From: an uncultured Alphaproteobacteria bacterium
Lineage (GTDB): Bacteria > Pseudomonadota > Alphaproteobacteria > Rs-D84
DNA length: 64,000 nucleotides
NCBI GenBank assembly: GCA_944389525.1
Contig: CALXMR010000003.1
Span: 62,001-126,000 of the forward strand
Reading direction: 5' to 3'
The position numbers and the translations under genes are program-made. Below the pieces are notes generated by a model that saw only the letters and a list, made by a program, of their open reading frames with translations, did not search any database and was not told the origin of the DNA. Numbering within the stretch: position 1 is the stretch's first letter; each line of letters begins with the position of its first letter. Below are positions 44,626 through 59,436 of the stretch, one piece after another.

Positions 44626-45429
44626 ATGAAAAGTTTTTTACGCATTTTTGTTGTATTGTTTGTTTGTGTGATGTCTGGGGCGGCGCATGCAATCACTATT
44701 ACCAAGGCGGCATCTGTCGCGCCCCAGGAAACTTCGACATCCACCGCAACGGCCAGTTTGATTCCAACTGTTTTGAATTTAGTAAGCGGGGTGCAACAGT
44801 TAAACGCCCAGCAACGCGCGTTGACGGCGGAATGCGTCCCCACCCAGCAAGAAATAAATTTTGTTGATAATACTATGAAAGAGTGGGCAAAAACAGGTGC
44901 CAGTACAGCGACAGAAATTCAACGGCGTTTGGGTCGGCAGCGGTGCGCAACTGCGGTTGGTGGCTATAATGCCGCGGTACAGATTGCCGCCGGTACTGAT
45001 GGTGGCGAAATTTGTTATGACTATTTCGCAGGGGATGGAAATGCCGGTATGGTATGGGCGGGATTTCCAAAGGTTGGGGTTTCTTCGTATTGTGAAGATG
45101 GTTCGTTATCCTGTTCTAATAAAAAAACGGTATCTGATATATATGAACTGTTTAACTTGATTACTTTTACAGAGGCAGATTATACCGAATCCGAATTAAA
45201 AATGGCCAGTCAATTGATTGCAAAAATTGAAAAGTGTTCAGATGCAAAACTGAGTGCGAAAAAACGCGAAATGTGGGGCGCGTTCTTGACCGATACAATC
45301 AGCAATTTGGGTCAGCCGACAAATACAGATACAATTATGCAGCAGGTTAGCAGTATTACCAGCGGTGGCGGTGCACTGGGGACATTGGGGTCGTTGGGAT
45401 CTTTTGCCAGTCAGATATTGGGGAACTAG
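44626..45429 (+). CDS. Exported protein of unknown function
   Basis: 267 residues with a signal peptide (LRIFVVLFVCVMSGAAHA). The mature part opens with a Thr/Ser/Ala linker, then a helix (LNAQQRALTAECVPTQQEI), scattered cysteines and a C-terminal Gly/Ser-rich region (GGGALGTLGSLGSFASQIL) that may be a membrane-associated or fibrous tail. No family recognised. It is followed by the OmpA-domain lipoprotein gene after 80 bases, and AAGAGAG precedes the start. Confidence 0.65.
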   Translation: MKSFLRIFVVLFVCVMSGAAHAITITKAASVAPQETSTSTATASLIPTVLNLVSGVQQLNAQQRALTAECVPTQQEINFVDNTMKEWAKTGASTATEIQRRLGRQRCATAVGGYNAAVQIAAGTDGGEICYDYFAGDGNAGMVWAGFPKVGVSSYCEDGSLSCSNKKTVSDIYELFNLITFTEADYTESELKMASQLIAKIEKCSDAKLSAKKREMWGAFLTDTISNLGQPTNTDTIMQQVSSITSGGGALGTLGSLGSFASQILGN

Positions 45430-45453
45430 GGCGATTTGCGGCTGTTTTTTCGC

Positions 45454-45482
45454 TTTACTCATATGCTGGAAAACAGTATAAT
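45454..45482 (+). promoter_or_regulatory. Promoter of the OmpA-domain lipoprotein gene
   Basis: TTTACT (45454-45459), 17-base spacer, TATAAT (45477-45482). Confidence 0.5.
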
Positions 45483-45509
45483 ACAAGTGATTATAAAAAG
45501 GGATTTTTT

Positions 45510-47075
45510 ATGAAAAATAAATCTGGTGCTTCAACATGGATTATTTCGCGTATGCTGGCGTTGGCGGCGGTTGTTGCGGTTGCCGGCTGTGCGGGTTCGG
45601 GTAATAACACCGATGTTGCAATGCAGGCAACACCAACGGTTGATTATGTCGAATCTTTGGATGTATATTCTGCCCCGCACCAGGATTCTTTTTTAAATCA
45701 ATTGGCGATGAATTATCGTTCGTATGCAATTTATAATGCACGAACCAGCGGATACCCCGAAATGGGTGAACTGTTTGCACAAAAGGCTGTGGCCGCGTTT
45801 TCTGGCGAACTGCCGTTCCCGGAAAGTTTGGACAATTGGCCGGTGGCGGACGAACAGGAATCTTTTGAATTATACACGGCGTATAACGATTTGTTGGATC
45901 AATTGGTCAATGATGCCAGTATGACAAACCCAAAGTTGGCGGCCGAGGCCCAGGCAAAATACGATTGCTGGTTATCGGCGGCGGCCAGCGGACAAACAGG
46001 AACCGCAGATGAATGTCGTGACCGGTTCTATAAAACAATGACTGCGTTGCGTGATTGTTCGGGTGGTCGTGTTATTAGTCCAGTAACAACCGAAACAACT
46101 AAAACAACAATAACTGCGAATGGTGAAACATTGGTCGCGGTGGAAAGAAGTGCACAGCCGGCGCAAAATTATTATCCTGATACGCGTAATATGGCCGCAA
46201 TGAACACAGGAACCCAGGCACGCGAAGGTGTTATCATCGTTAATAATGTGAATGTGCCAGAACATTTGATTAATCCAGTTCCAGTGCAACCGATGGTATT
46301 CAATCAAAATATCTATGGCGGTGATAAAACAGTTACAGATAGTAATAACGACAGCAGTGTGAAATGCACCCGCGAAGGCGATGTCAATTGTCAGATAGAT
46401 TCTGGGGTGACGCCAGCGCAAAAGACAGTGGAATCTGTGGCACAGCCAGTGCCGACTGAAGAGATACCGATGGTTGGGGATGAACTGGTGACGCGTGATG
46501 AATTTATCAACATGATGATGGCAATGCGCGAGGAGTTGGTGGCGATAAATGCGCGCCTGGATAAAATCCAGGCGGCCAGCCAAGAAGATAAAACGATTAT
46601 CAAGGTGCAACAGATTCCATTGGAACCAAAACAGCATGTTATGGAAGAAATCTTGGAAATCAGGTTTGACTTTGACAAGGCGGTTGTAAAACCTGAATAC
46701 GAAGATTTGATTCGCCAGTTAGCAACCGCAACCCAGGAAAATAAAAATATCAAGGTTTCTGTGGTTGGACATACCGATACAATGGGATCCAAGGATTATA
46801 ATTATTCTTTGGGCGGACGCCGGGCCGAGGCTGTACAAAAAATGTTGATTAAGTACGGTATCCCGGCCAGCCAAATTGTCGCGGTTTCCGCTGGGGAAGA
46901 AGGCTTGGCCGTGCAAACAGGTGACGGTGTTGCAAATGCTGCGAATCGCCGCGTGCGCGTTGTCAAAGAAGTTCATTATACAGAACCAGCCCAGCAGACA
47001 CCAATCGCGGTTGTCGAAGAATACGCTGTTCCGTCAGATACAGGCGTTTGCGGAATGTATGGATGTACAGAATAA
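45510..47075 (+). CDS. OmpA-domain (peptidoglycan-binding) lipoprotein
   Basis: 521 residues. The signal carries a lipobox VAGC (Cys about residue 27). A helical domain of ~120 residues follows (YRSYAIYNARTSGYPEMGEL), then a Thr/Gln/Pro-rich linker, a short coiled stretch, and a C-terminal OmpA fold: EILEIRFDFDKAVVKPEY, VSVVGHTDTMGSKDYN and NRRVRVV. The Asp and Arg that bind diaminopimelate are kept, so it should anchor the outer membrane to peptidoglycan. It is larger than Pal and has an unknown N-terminal domain. It ends just before the promoter of the next small gene. Confidence 0.85.
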   Translation: MKNKSGASTWIISRMLALAAVVAVAGCAGSGNNTDVAMQATPTVDYVESLDVYSAPHQDSFLNQLAMNYRSYAIYNARTSGYPEMGELFAQKAVAAFSGELPFPESLDNWPVADEQESFELYTAYNDLLDQLVNDASMTNPKLAAEAQAKYDCWLSAAASGQTGTADECRDRFYKTMTALRDCSGGRVISPVTTETTKTTITANGETLVAVERSAQPAQNYYPDTRNMAAMNTGTQAREGVIIVNNVNVPEHLINPVPVQPMVFNQNIYGGDKTVTDSNNDSSVKCTREGDVNCQIDSGVTPAQKTVESVAQPVPTEEIPMVGDELVTRDEFINMMMAMREELVAINARLDKIQAASQEDKTIIKVQQIPLEPKQHVMEEILEIRFDFDKAVVKPEYEDLIRQLATATQENKNIKVSVVGHTDTMGSKDYNYSLGGRRAEAVQKMLIKYGIPASQIVAVSAGEEGLAVQTGDGVANAANRRVRVVKEVHYTEPAQQTPIAVVEEYAVPSDTGVCGMYGCTE

Positions 47076-47078
47076 CAC

Positions 47079-47107
47079 TTGACAAAAAAGAATAATTAGT
47101 ATATATT
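47079..47107 (+). promoter_or_regulatory. Strong promoter of the small gene
   Basis: TTGACA (47079-47084), 17-base spacer, TATATT (47102-47107); transcription start near 47114. Confidence 0.8.
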
Positions 47108-47123
47108 CTATTTTGTCAGAGAG

Positions 47124-47303
47124 ATGTTTTTGAAAAAGGCATTGAATATGACTAAAGCTATGAACGAATTGACCAAGGCCACGGCGACATTGCAGAACAA
47201 GTCGCGTGTTGTGGGCTATAAGAAGGGTATTGCGGCGGTTAATCTGGCGGCTGAATTTCAGGCGCGTGGCGTGAATGTTCAGCATGGTCAAATGGAAAAA
47301 TAA
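47124..47303 (+). CDS. Small protein of 51-59 residues, unknown function
   Basis: From ATG 47124 the frame reads MFLKKALNMTKAMNELTKAT and ends QHGQMEK; an internal in-frame ATG at 47148 gives 51 residues and has AAAAAGG about 8 bases upstream, so it is the more likely start. The protein is basic, helical in its first half (TKAMNELTKATATLQNK), with KGIAAVNLAAEFQARGVNV after it. No signal peptide, cysteines or known motif. A near-perfect promoter and a 12-base-stem terminator make it an independent and probably strong transcription unit. Confidence 0.65.
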   Translation: MFLKKALNMTKAMNELTKATATLQNKSRVVGYKKGIAAVNLAAEFQARGVNVQHGQMEK

Positions 47304-47323
47304 TCATTTAGATTTGCTTTTTG

Positions 47324-47357
47324 ATTACAGGGGACGGCTGTGTCCCCTGTAATTTTT
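47324..47357 (+). terminator. Strong terminator of the small gene
   Basis: A perfect 12-base stem ATTACAGGGGAC/GTCCCCTGTAAT around a six-base loop, followed by a T-run. Confidence 0.9.
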
Positions 47358-47457
47358 ATGTGTGGGGCAGGGCGGGCGATATTTGTTTTTCCCCTTGCTT
47401 TTTGTGGTTTTTCTTGCTCCAATTAGCATATATAATAGATTAACAAAGGATGCGAAT

Positions 47458-47916
47458 ATGGCAGGCAGCATAAATAAAGTGATATTGGTTGGTAATGTTG
47501 GTCAAGACCCTCAGGTCCGCACAATGCAAAGTGGACAAAAGGTGGTCAGTTTTTCACTGGCAACATCTGAACGTTGGCGCGACCGCCAAACTGGGGAACA
47601 AAAAGAACAAACAGAATGGCATCGTGTTGTTATATTTAACCCGAATTTGGTCGAGGTCGCAGAACGCATGCTGCAAAAGGGGACGAAATTATATCTAGAA
47701 GGTTCGCTGCGTACGCGCAAGTGGCAAAATCAACAGGGAATCGATGTTTATACGACCGAAGTTGTGCTGAATCAATTCGCGGGACAAATGGTGATATTGG
47801 CCGGCGCAAAAAGTTTGGACAACAATGTTGGTGGCGAGTATGCCCCGGCGGCACCAGCCGTGCCCCAGCGCGAAGAAATATCTGTGACTGATATTGGTGA
47901 TGATATTCCGTTTTAA
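47458..47916 (+). CDS. ssb: Single-stranded DNA-binding protein
   Basis: 152 residues from ATG 47458, with AAAGGA upstream and TATAAT at 47431-47436. The OB fold begins SINKVILVGNVGQDPQVR and includes SFSLATSERWRD and TEWHRVVIFN. The short Pro/Ala linker ends with the partner-binding tail DDIPF. SSB coats single-stranded DNA in replication and repair. A terminator follows. Confidence 0.98.
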   Translation: MAGSINKVILVGNVGQDPQVRTMQSGQKVVSFSLATSERWRDRQTGEQKEQTEWHRVVIFNPNLVEVAERMLQKGTKLYLEGSLRTRKWQNQQGIDVYTTEVVLNQFAGQMVILAGAKSLDNNVGGEYAPAAPAVPQREEISVTDIGDDIPF

Positions 47917-47917
47917 T

Positions 47918-47947
47918 AAAAAAATCCGTCGCATGGCGGATTTTTTT
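47918..47947 (+). terminator. Terminator after ssb
   Basis: AATCCGTC-GCAT-GGCGGATT (one G-T pair) with a T-run. Confidence 0.8.
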
Positions 47948-48019
47948 GTGATGATTTGCACCTTGTCTTGTTGTCGGTGATGGCCATATTACAAAATTAT
48001 TAATAGGAATTTTTACTCC

Positions 48020-48048
48020 TGTACAAAGATGAGAATTTAGGATATAAT
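48020..48048 (+). promoter_or_regulatory. Possible promoter of the small HTH gene
   Basis: TGTACA (48020-48025), 17-base spacer, TATAAT (48043-48048). Confidence 0.4.
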
Positions 48049-48097
48049 TCAACTATGTCTAGAAATCGTTCTGGATTTTAACCAAAGAGAGAGAATT

Positions 48098-48328
48098 ATG
48101 ACACACAGTGGCGTATGGAGTGCGGTTGATAAAATCGCGGCAAAAATGGGCGTCAGTTGTTCTGGACTGGCAAAATTATGCGGGATGGATCCAACCGCGT
48201 TTAATAAAAGCAAGCGGATATCTAAGTACGGAAAACCGCATTGGCCATCGGGAAATACATTGGCGAAAATTGCCGCAGTGGCACATATGTCACCCGAAGA
48301 GTTTGGGCGCATAATTCGGCAGAAATAG
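48098..48328 (+). CDS. Short HTH protein like the N-terminus of S24/LexA-type repressors
   Basis: 76 residues: WSAVDKIAAKMGVSCSGLAKLCGMDPTAFNKSKR, then GKPHWPSGNTLAKIAAVAHM. This order (SGLAKxxGxDPTxFNKSKR and WPS) matches the DNA-binding half of alphaproteobacterial S24 repressors, which normally continue for about 140 more residues into a peptidase domain. Here the frame stops after the HTH. It may be a stand-alone regulator or a remnant. AGAGAGAG precedes the start. Confidence 0.75.
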   Translation: MTHSGVWSAVDKIAAKMGVSCSGLAKLCGMDPTAFNKSKRISKYGKPHWPSGNTLAKIAAVAHMSPEEFGRIIRQK

Positions 48329-48415
48329 TTAACAGGTGTATGCCTGTTGTCATCCCCGTGGTTGGGGCCCAGCCCAGGCCGCGGAGTAGATGTTATCTGT
48401 GATTTCTTGTGTAAT

Positions 48416-48441
48416 CAAAACGGGGCGTTTGCCCCGTTTCT

Positions 48442-48443
<2 letters not shown>
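48416..48443. terminator. Bidirectional terminator between the HTH gene and the autotransporter
   Basis: AAACGGGGC-GTTT-GCCCCGTTT with T-rich flanks on both strands. Confidence 0.8.
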
Positions 48444-55144
<6,701 letters not shown>

Positions 55145-55154
55145 GCAGGTACAG

Positions 55155-55361
55155 ATGCACGCACCATTTGATGTTATTGTTGCGATAAAATATGTTGCAT
55201 CAATTGCGATTGTCTTGGCGATTGTTTTGGCGCCCGCGTGGCTGGCGCGCCAAAATGGTCGTGCCAAGAATGATATGATTCTGGTTCGTTTGGGCAGCTG
55301 GCTGTTCTTGTGGACGGGGGTCGGATGGTTGTGGGCATTGTTTTGGTCTGCCAAGAAATAA
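55155..55361 (+). CDS. Small two-helix membrane protein, superinfection-immunity-like
   Basis: 68 residues starting MHAPFDVIVAIKYVAS with AGG just upstream. Two membrane segments flank a short basic loop (ARQNGRAKND). The second helix reads SWLFLWTGVGWLWALFWS; the WTGxGWxxAL pattern resembles the Imm superinfection-immunity family. The match is tentative. It is probably cotranscribed with eno. Confidence 0.55.
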   Translation: MHAPFDVIVAIKYVASIAIVLAIVLAPAWLARQNGRAKNDMILVRLGSWLFLWTGVGWLWALFWSAKK

Positions 55362-55362
55362 G

Positions 55363-55389
55363 AAAATCGCCCAAATGGGCGATTTTTAT
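55363..55389. terminator. Bidirectional terminator after the small membrane gene
   Basis: AATCGCCC-AAAT-GGGCGATT with A- and T-rich flanks. Confidence 0.8.
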
Positions 55390-56089
55390 TGTTTATAATA
55401 GCACTTTCCACCATAGATTGTGTATTTACCAGTCAAATCTGCTAATAAGTTGTCTGTGGTAACACCATCAATATAGCATTTTTCAATTGTTGCGTTGTTG
55501 CCAGGATCGCTGGTTATTATGTACGATGCATCAATATAATTTGGATCCATATCTGATACATCTGGACACTCGTTGCATCCGCTGTATGTATAGATGGCAC
55601 CTGTAAGTGTTCGTGTGGGGTTTGTTCCATACCAGCTCGCGGAACAGCGAAATTCGGTCGTGTTTTGGCATATATAATTTGTTGTCGTGTTGCATGTTGT
55701 TTTTGTGCGCACTTGGTACCCAGGGACGGTGGCACTAGGCCTACCAACAACTAGTTTTGACGGTGCGTTGGTCCAATTTGTATAGCTTATTCCTTCTGTA
55801 CAGCCATTGCAGCGTATCAGGTTACATGTATTATACGGTATGGTACAGTTGCTGGAAGATACAGTATAGGAACCCTGATACATAGAAAAGCCTGTTTGGC
55901 ACGAGCTGCATGTTGCATACTTTATACCCTTGAAACATATGTAACTGGTCGTTGCACAATTAAATTCTGCATGTACTTCTTGACTTGAAGAGTTGCAATC
56001 GTATGTAGGATAGCTGCATACTGCGGCATATGCAGATGTGGCAAAGATTGGTGCGAATAATATGATAAAAAAACCAGATATTTTCTCAT
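55386..56089 (-). pseudogene. Cysteine-rich exported protein gene with a 1-base frameshift near the start
   Basis: From 56087 down, one frame encodes a good signal peptide (GFFIILFAPIFATSAYA) and then a Cys/Ser/Thr/Asn-rich body with pairs such as CSSCQTG, CNGCTEG and CNECPD. That frame has no start codon before the methionine at 55883. The only ATG with a ribosome-binding site (GGGGGA, ATG at 56089) is one base out of frame; adding an A in the AAAA after it would restore MRKISGFF. Either a mutation, a sequence error or a switchable gene. The promoter region carries a 30-base palindrome. Confidence 0.7.
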
Positions 56090-56111
56090 CTTTTTTTTTA
56101 TCCCCCGTACT

Positions 56112-56141
56112 GCCTAGTCCAAACGATCGTTTGGACTAGGC
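56112..56141. repeat. Perfect 30-base palindrome
   Basis: The arms GCCTAGTCCAAACGA and TCGTTTGGACTAGGC meet without a loop. It lies 24 bases after the stop of the neighbouring gene and just before the GGGGGA of the cysteine-rich gene. T-run on the plus-strand side only. Confidence 0.9.
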
Positions 56142-56164
56142 GTTGTTTTTTACAAATTTTTTAT

Positions 56165-58279
56165 TTAAAACAACGGCGGGAAACAATCGCCACCATCCTG
56201 GGGGCAACAATTAAATCCCTGGTCGCCCATATCCGTATATATCTCGCCCGGACAGCATCCATTTGTATCTGGGCCCGAACCATCCGGACATGTCGGCCCA
56301 GATGTAACGACTGTTGTTTCTGACATATCGACAACTGGCACCGTGTCGTTTACCACAACCTCGGTATCATATTCTGGGTCGGCAACAAACATCTTTTCGT
56401 TTTGCGATACATTGTACGCCGGTTTGCGCGCCAAGATATCTTCTTCGCTTTCTATTACTGGTTCTGGTTCAACCACTGGCACCGGTTCCGGCACCACAAC
56501 TGGTTCTGGTTCAACCACTGGCACCGGTTCTGGCACCACAACTGGTTCTGGTTCAACCACTGGCGCCGGTTCTGGCACCACAACTGGTTCTGGTTCAACC
56601 ACTGGCGCCGGTTCTGGTTCCGGCGCTGCAACAGGTTCAACATATTCTGGGACAAACGGACTGTCCATTGTTGTATTTGTTGTTGTATCCACCGGCGCTG
56701 GTTCTTCGACTGGTACAGTGGCGGATAAATCAGGAACCTGGTCCCCGGTATTTTTCTGGTACAGCCACAATGTAAATATCGACAGCGCAATCAGCACCGC
56801 CAGCAATACATAATAAATCTTTGTTGGCCGATGTGGTGCCGGATTTGCCGGGGCCGCTGTTCCTGTAATTGGTGACACGGGGCGCGCCGCCGTTGGCACC
56901 GGGGCAGCGTTTGGCGCAGCCGCCATACCCGCAGCCGCCATACCCACAGCCGCCGCGGCACCGGTGCCAGACAATGTCGGTTCTGCCTGTGGGCCCATGG
57001 GGACACCTGATGCCGGCGGGACAGGTGTATTATTCTGGGGCATGGGTGCCTCGACTGATTTAATTGTGTCCAACACTGGCGCTGATTGCGGCACATCTGT
57101 CCCCACCGGCCGAACATCAATCGGCGATGACGCATTTGACTGGGGCGGCACAGCATTACCCTGTGGCGATACCGGCGGTTCAAATGACAGCGGGGCGTTT
57201 GACATATTTTCGCCATATTCATTCATTGTTTTTTCCGTTTCGGTATTCTGGTCGGCAACCGGACTAGACACACCGAATTCAATCGGCTTGAACGCGATTT
57301 CTTCGTCCAGAATTTCCGGATCTTTATCAAACAGTGGTTTTACATCTTCATTTTCGGCCATTTCTTTCGCCTTTGGTTGTTCTGTGTTTTCAGAATTAAA
57401 TGTTATGTTTTCGTCATATTCAATGGCGCCAGGGATAATCGCGTCCATATCATCGTCATCCGCATCGTTCAGATTAACATCTGGCGCGTCCGTATCCATT
57501 TTTACTGGCATTGGTGCAGATTTCTGGGCGACCAAACTGTTTTGTGGTACCGCCGCCGGCAGATTGATATTTTGCACATCGTCCGGCAGTTCTGCATTAT
57601 ATGGCACCTGGGCCAATATTTCGCGTGCAGACTGTGCATCCGCGTCCGCGGCAATCAATCGCCGCTGGGCATTATTCAGACGCTTTTTTGCACGATGCAA
57701 TTTTTCATTTACTGCGTCAATTTGTGCATCCGTTCTTAATATTTTTGATGCAGACTGCTTGGTCGGTTCGCGGCCAATTTGTTTTTTCTGCTGGGCCAAT
57801 TTTGAACGCAACTGTTTTAACCGCCCTTGCAATTCAGTAATCGAATCGTTTGTACGTAATATCGTCTCGCGCGCACGTGCCGCGGCCGCATCTGCCACGG
57901 CCAACCGTTCTGTTGCGGCACGATGTACAGACGCATCACGAAATACACCCAACGCCACCAGTGCATCTGTCAAATCATCGTCATTTTCATATGCATGAAT
58001 CAAATTATCATACTGGGCCAGACCACTGTATTCGATATCTAATTTTTGATATTTGTTATCTTTTTTTGGGCGCACTGTTTCCAAATCGACATGATAGTCA
58101 TTGGCCAAAATATCATCCCACTTTCTGTCACCCACGGGATTTATCACCAACAGCACATTTGGCTTTCTGTCGTCAACAGTACTGTCCAGTACGAACACCA
58201 GTTTTTCATCTGGGTCATAATACGCGCGGAAAACATTACCGGCGATATCAAAATCCCGCGATGTTAAAACAGCATTCAT
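56165..58279 (-). CDS. Membrane protein with Pro-Glu rod and cysteine-rich end, unknown function
   Basis: 704 residues from MNAVLTSRDF, with GAGGGGGAAACG before it. The N-terminal ~120 residues form an alpha-beta domain. A coiled coil (RARETILRTNDSITELQG through about residue 230) and an acidic linker follow, then a membrane segment (YYVLLAVLIALSIFTLWL). Next come tandem 14-residue PEPVV/PEPAP repeats and a C-terminus with about seven cysteines (GPTCPDGSGPDTNGCCPG). The rod resembles those in TonB, which span the periplasm. It follows gcrA on the same strand by 36 bases. Confidence 0.75.
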   Translation of the reverse strand: MNAVLTSRDFDIAGNVFRAYYDPDEKLVFVLDSTVDDRKPNVLLVINPVGDRKWDDILANDYHVDLETVRPKKDNKYQKLDIEYSGLAQYDNLIHAYENDDDLTDALVALGVFRDASVHRAATERLAVADAAAARARETILRTNDSITELQGRLKQLRSKLAQQKKQIGREPTKQSASKILRTDAQIDAVNEKLHRAKKRLNNAQRRLIAADADAQSAREILAQVPYNAELPDDVQNINLPAAVPQNSLVAQKSAPMPVKMDTDAPDVNLNDADDDDMDAIIPGAIEYDENITFNSENTEQPKAKEMAENEDVKPLFDKDPEILDEEIAFKPIEFGVSSPVADQNTETEKTMNEYGENMSNAPLSFEPPVSPQGNAVPPQSNASSPIDVRPVGTDVPQSAPVLDTIKSVEAPMPQNNTPVPPASGVPMGPQAEPTLSGTGAAAAVGMAAAGMAAAPNAAPVPTAARPVSPITGTAAPANPAPHRPTKIYYVLLAVLIALSIFTLWLYQKNTGDQVPDLSATVPVEEPAPVDTTTNTTMDSPFVPEYVEPVAAPEPEPAPVVEPEPVVVPEPAPVVEPEPVVVPEPVPVVEPEPVVVPEPVPVVEPEPVIESEEDILARKPAYNVSQNEKMFVADPEYDTEVVVNDTVPVVDMSETTVVTSGPTCPDGSGPDTNGCCPGEIYTDMGDQGFNCCPQDGGDCFPPLF
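56461..56626. repeat. 42-base tandem repeats encoding the Pro-Glu rod
   Basis: Four copies (starts 56461, 56503, 56545, 56587) with few differences. The 14-residue period keeps the frame if copy number changes. Confidence 0.85.
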
Positions 58280-58315
58280 CGTTTCCCCCTCGCTTGGCAT
58301 ACATTTCCCCCAGAA

Positions 58316-58864
58316 TTATTTCTTTTTCGGTGGCGTGAATTGATATGCCTGTTTACAGTGTTCGTAACAATACGGTTTGCCAACAAACACAGGTGCGCCA
58401 CAAAAGTGAAAGTTTTCAGAATCCGGATCACCAATTGGCCAACGACACTGATTCGGTTTTAAATTCGCCATTTCCAACGAATGTTGGATAATCCGTTGAT
58501 GCATAGCCAGCGTCTTGTTCAACGATTTTTTTGTTGCCCCAGATGCGGTGCCAGTTTTTTTCACCGCCGCCTTGCCAGATGTTGTGCGTGACGTCGCCCC
58601 GTTTTTTTTTGCCCCGCGGGCATTGGCAACTGCTTTTTTAGGTGTGGCCTTGGCCGGCTTGGTTGACTTTGCTGATTTTTTTGCGACAACCTTGTCCACG
58701 GTTGCCACGCCGCCCGCCTTGGAATTCCAGCCCAATCGATTTAATTTTCCCACAACGGCATTCTTGGACATTCCCAAACGCTTGCCAATTTCGGATGTCG
58801 ACAACCCTTTGCCCATTAACGCCTTTAATTTTTTCAGCATTACGCTGTCCCAACCTTTACTCAT
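58316..58864 (-). CDS. gcrA: Cell-cycle regulator GcrA
   Basis: 182 residues. The N-terminal HTH is SEIGKRLGMSKNAVVGKLNRLGW, as in GcrA. A Lys/Ala-rich linker follows, then the C-terminal sigma-binding part with CRWPIGDPDSENFHFC and CYEHCKQAYQ. GcrA binds sigma70 and activates promoters with methylated GANTC sites. The upstream promoter carries such a site. AAGGAATT precedes the start. Confidence 0.96.
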   Translation of the reverse strand: MSKGWDSVMLKKLKALMGKGLSTSEIGKRLGMSKNAVVGKLNRLGWNSKAGGVATVDKVVAKKSAKSTKPAKATPKKAVANARGAKKNGATSRTTSGKAAVKKTGTASGATKKSLNKTLAMHQRIIQHSLEMANLKPNQCRWPIGDPDSENFHFCGAPVFVGKPYCYEHCKQAYQFTPPKKK

Positions 58865-58896
58865 TTTAAAAATTCCTTGTTATACATATCAATATA

Positions 58897-58926
58897 AGTG
58901 TAGCATAGTTTCGAATCGAAAGGCAA
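58897..58926 (-). promoter_or_regulatory. gcrA promoter with a GANTC site in the spacer
   Basis: On the minus strand TTGCCT (58926-58921), 18 bases, TACACT (58902-58897). The spacer contains GATTC/GAATC (58913-58917), the CcrM methylation target. Confidence 0.6.
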
Positions 58927-58937
58927 GGGGGAAAAAT

Positions 58938-59405
58938 ATGTTTTATAACATCTTTTTTATTATTTTACTGGCGGGGGCAATATGGTGTGCATGGCGAATA
59001 TCTGTCGCCGACTGGCGCCGCCGCATAATCCCAGACGCCTATTTATTCCCACTGATATTAATCGGACTGGTGGTTATAAACTTTTACCCATGGCCCACCA
59101 CCCCACCAGATGCCGCCGTTGCCGCATGTGGCGGATATGCACTGGCGGCGATTATCGGATTTCTGTTTGAACGCACAATGCATAAAAAAACAGACACTAT
59201 CGCCCCGATTGGCATGGGCGACATAAAACTGATGGTGGCGGGTGGAATATGGCTGGGGACATATGGATTGGCGATTGCATTGGCGATTGCATGCATTGTC
59301 GGCATGATATGGGGACGCATATATCACCAGAAATATATTCCATTGGCACCGTTTTTTATTGGCGGTGGAATTTTATCTTTAATTACAATAACCTTTTTGT
59401 TATAA
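58938..59405 (+). CDS. Type IV prepilin-like peptidase (A24)
   Basis: 155 residues from MFYNIFFI, with AAGGGGGAAAAA upstream. The two catalytic aspartates lie in DWRRRIIPDAY and GMGDIKLM, the standard motifs. Five or so hydrophobic segments span the membrane. The small size fits the CpaA/TadV group of Flp pilus systems, but no other pilus gene is in the window. It stands at the head of the exported-protein chain that follows. Confidence 0.9.
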   Translation: MFYNIFFIILLAGAIWCAWRISVADWRRRIIPDAYLFPLILIGLVVINFYPWPTTPPDAAVAACGGYALAAIIGFLFERTMHKKTDTIAPIGMGDIKLMVAGGIWLGTYGLAIALAIACIVGMIWGRIYHQKYIPLAPFFIGGGILSLITITFLL

Positions 59406-59436
59406 TATACTAAAACAGGGATAAACGGGACCGAGA

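Noticed and set aside
56461-56626. Possible CRISPR-like repeats
   Set aside because: Contiguous 42-base coding repeats, no spacers, no cas genes.
56314-56813. Overlapping frames rich in Gly/Ser/Thr or Trp/Phe repeats
   Set aside because: Translations of the Pro-Glu rod repeats in wrong frames.
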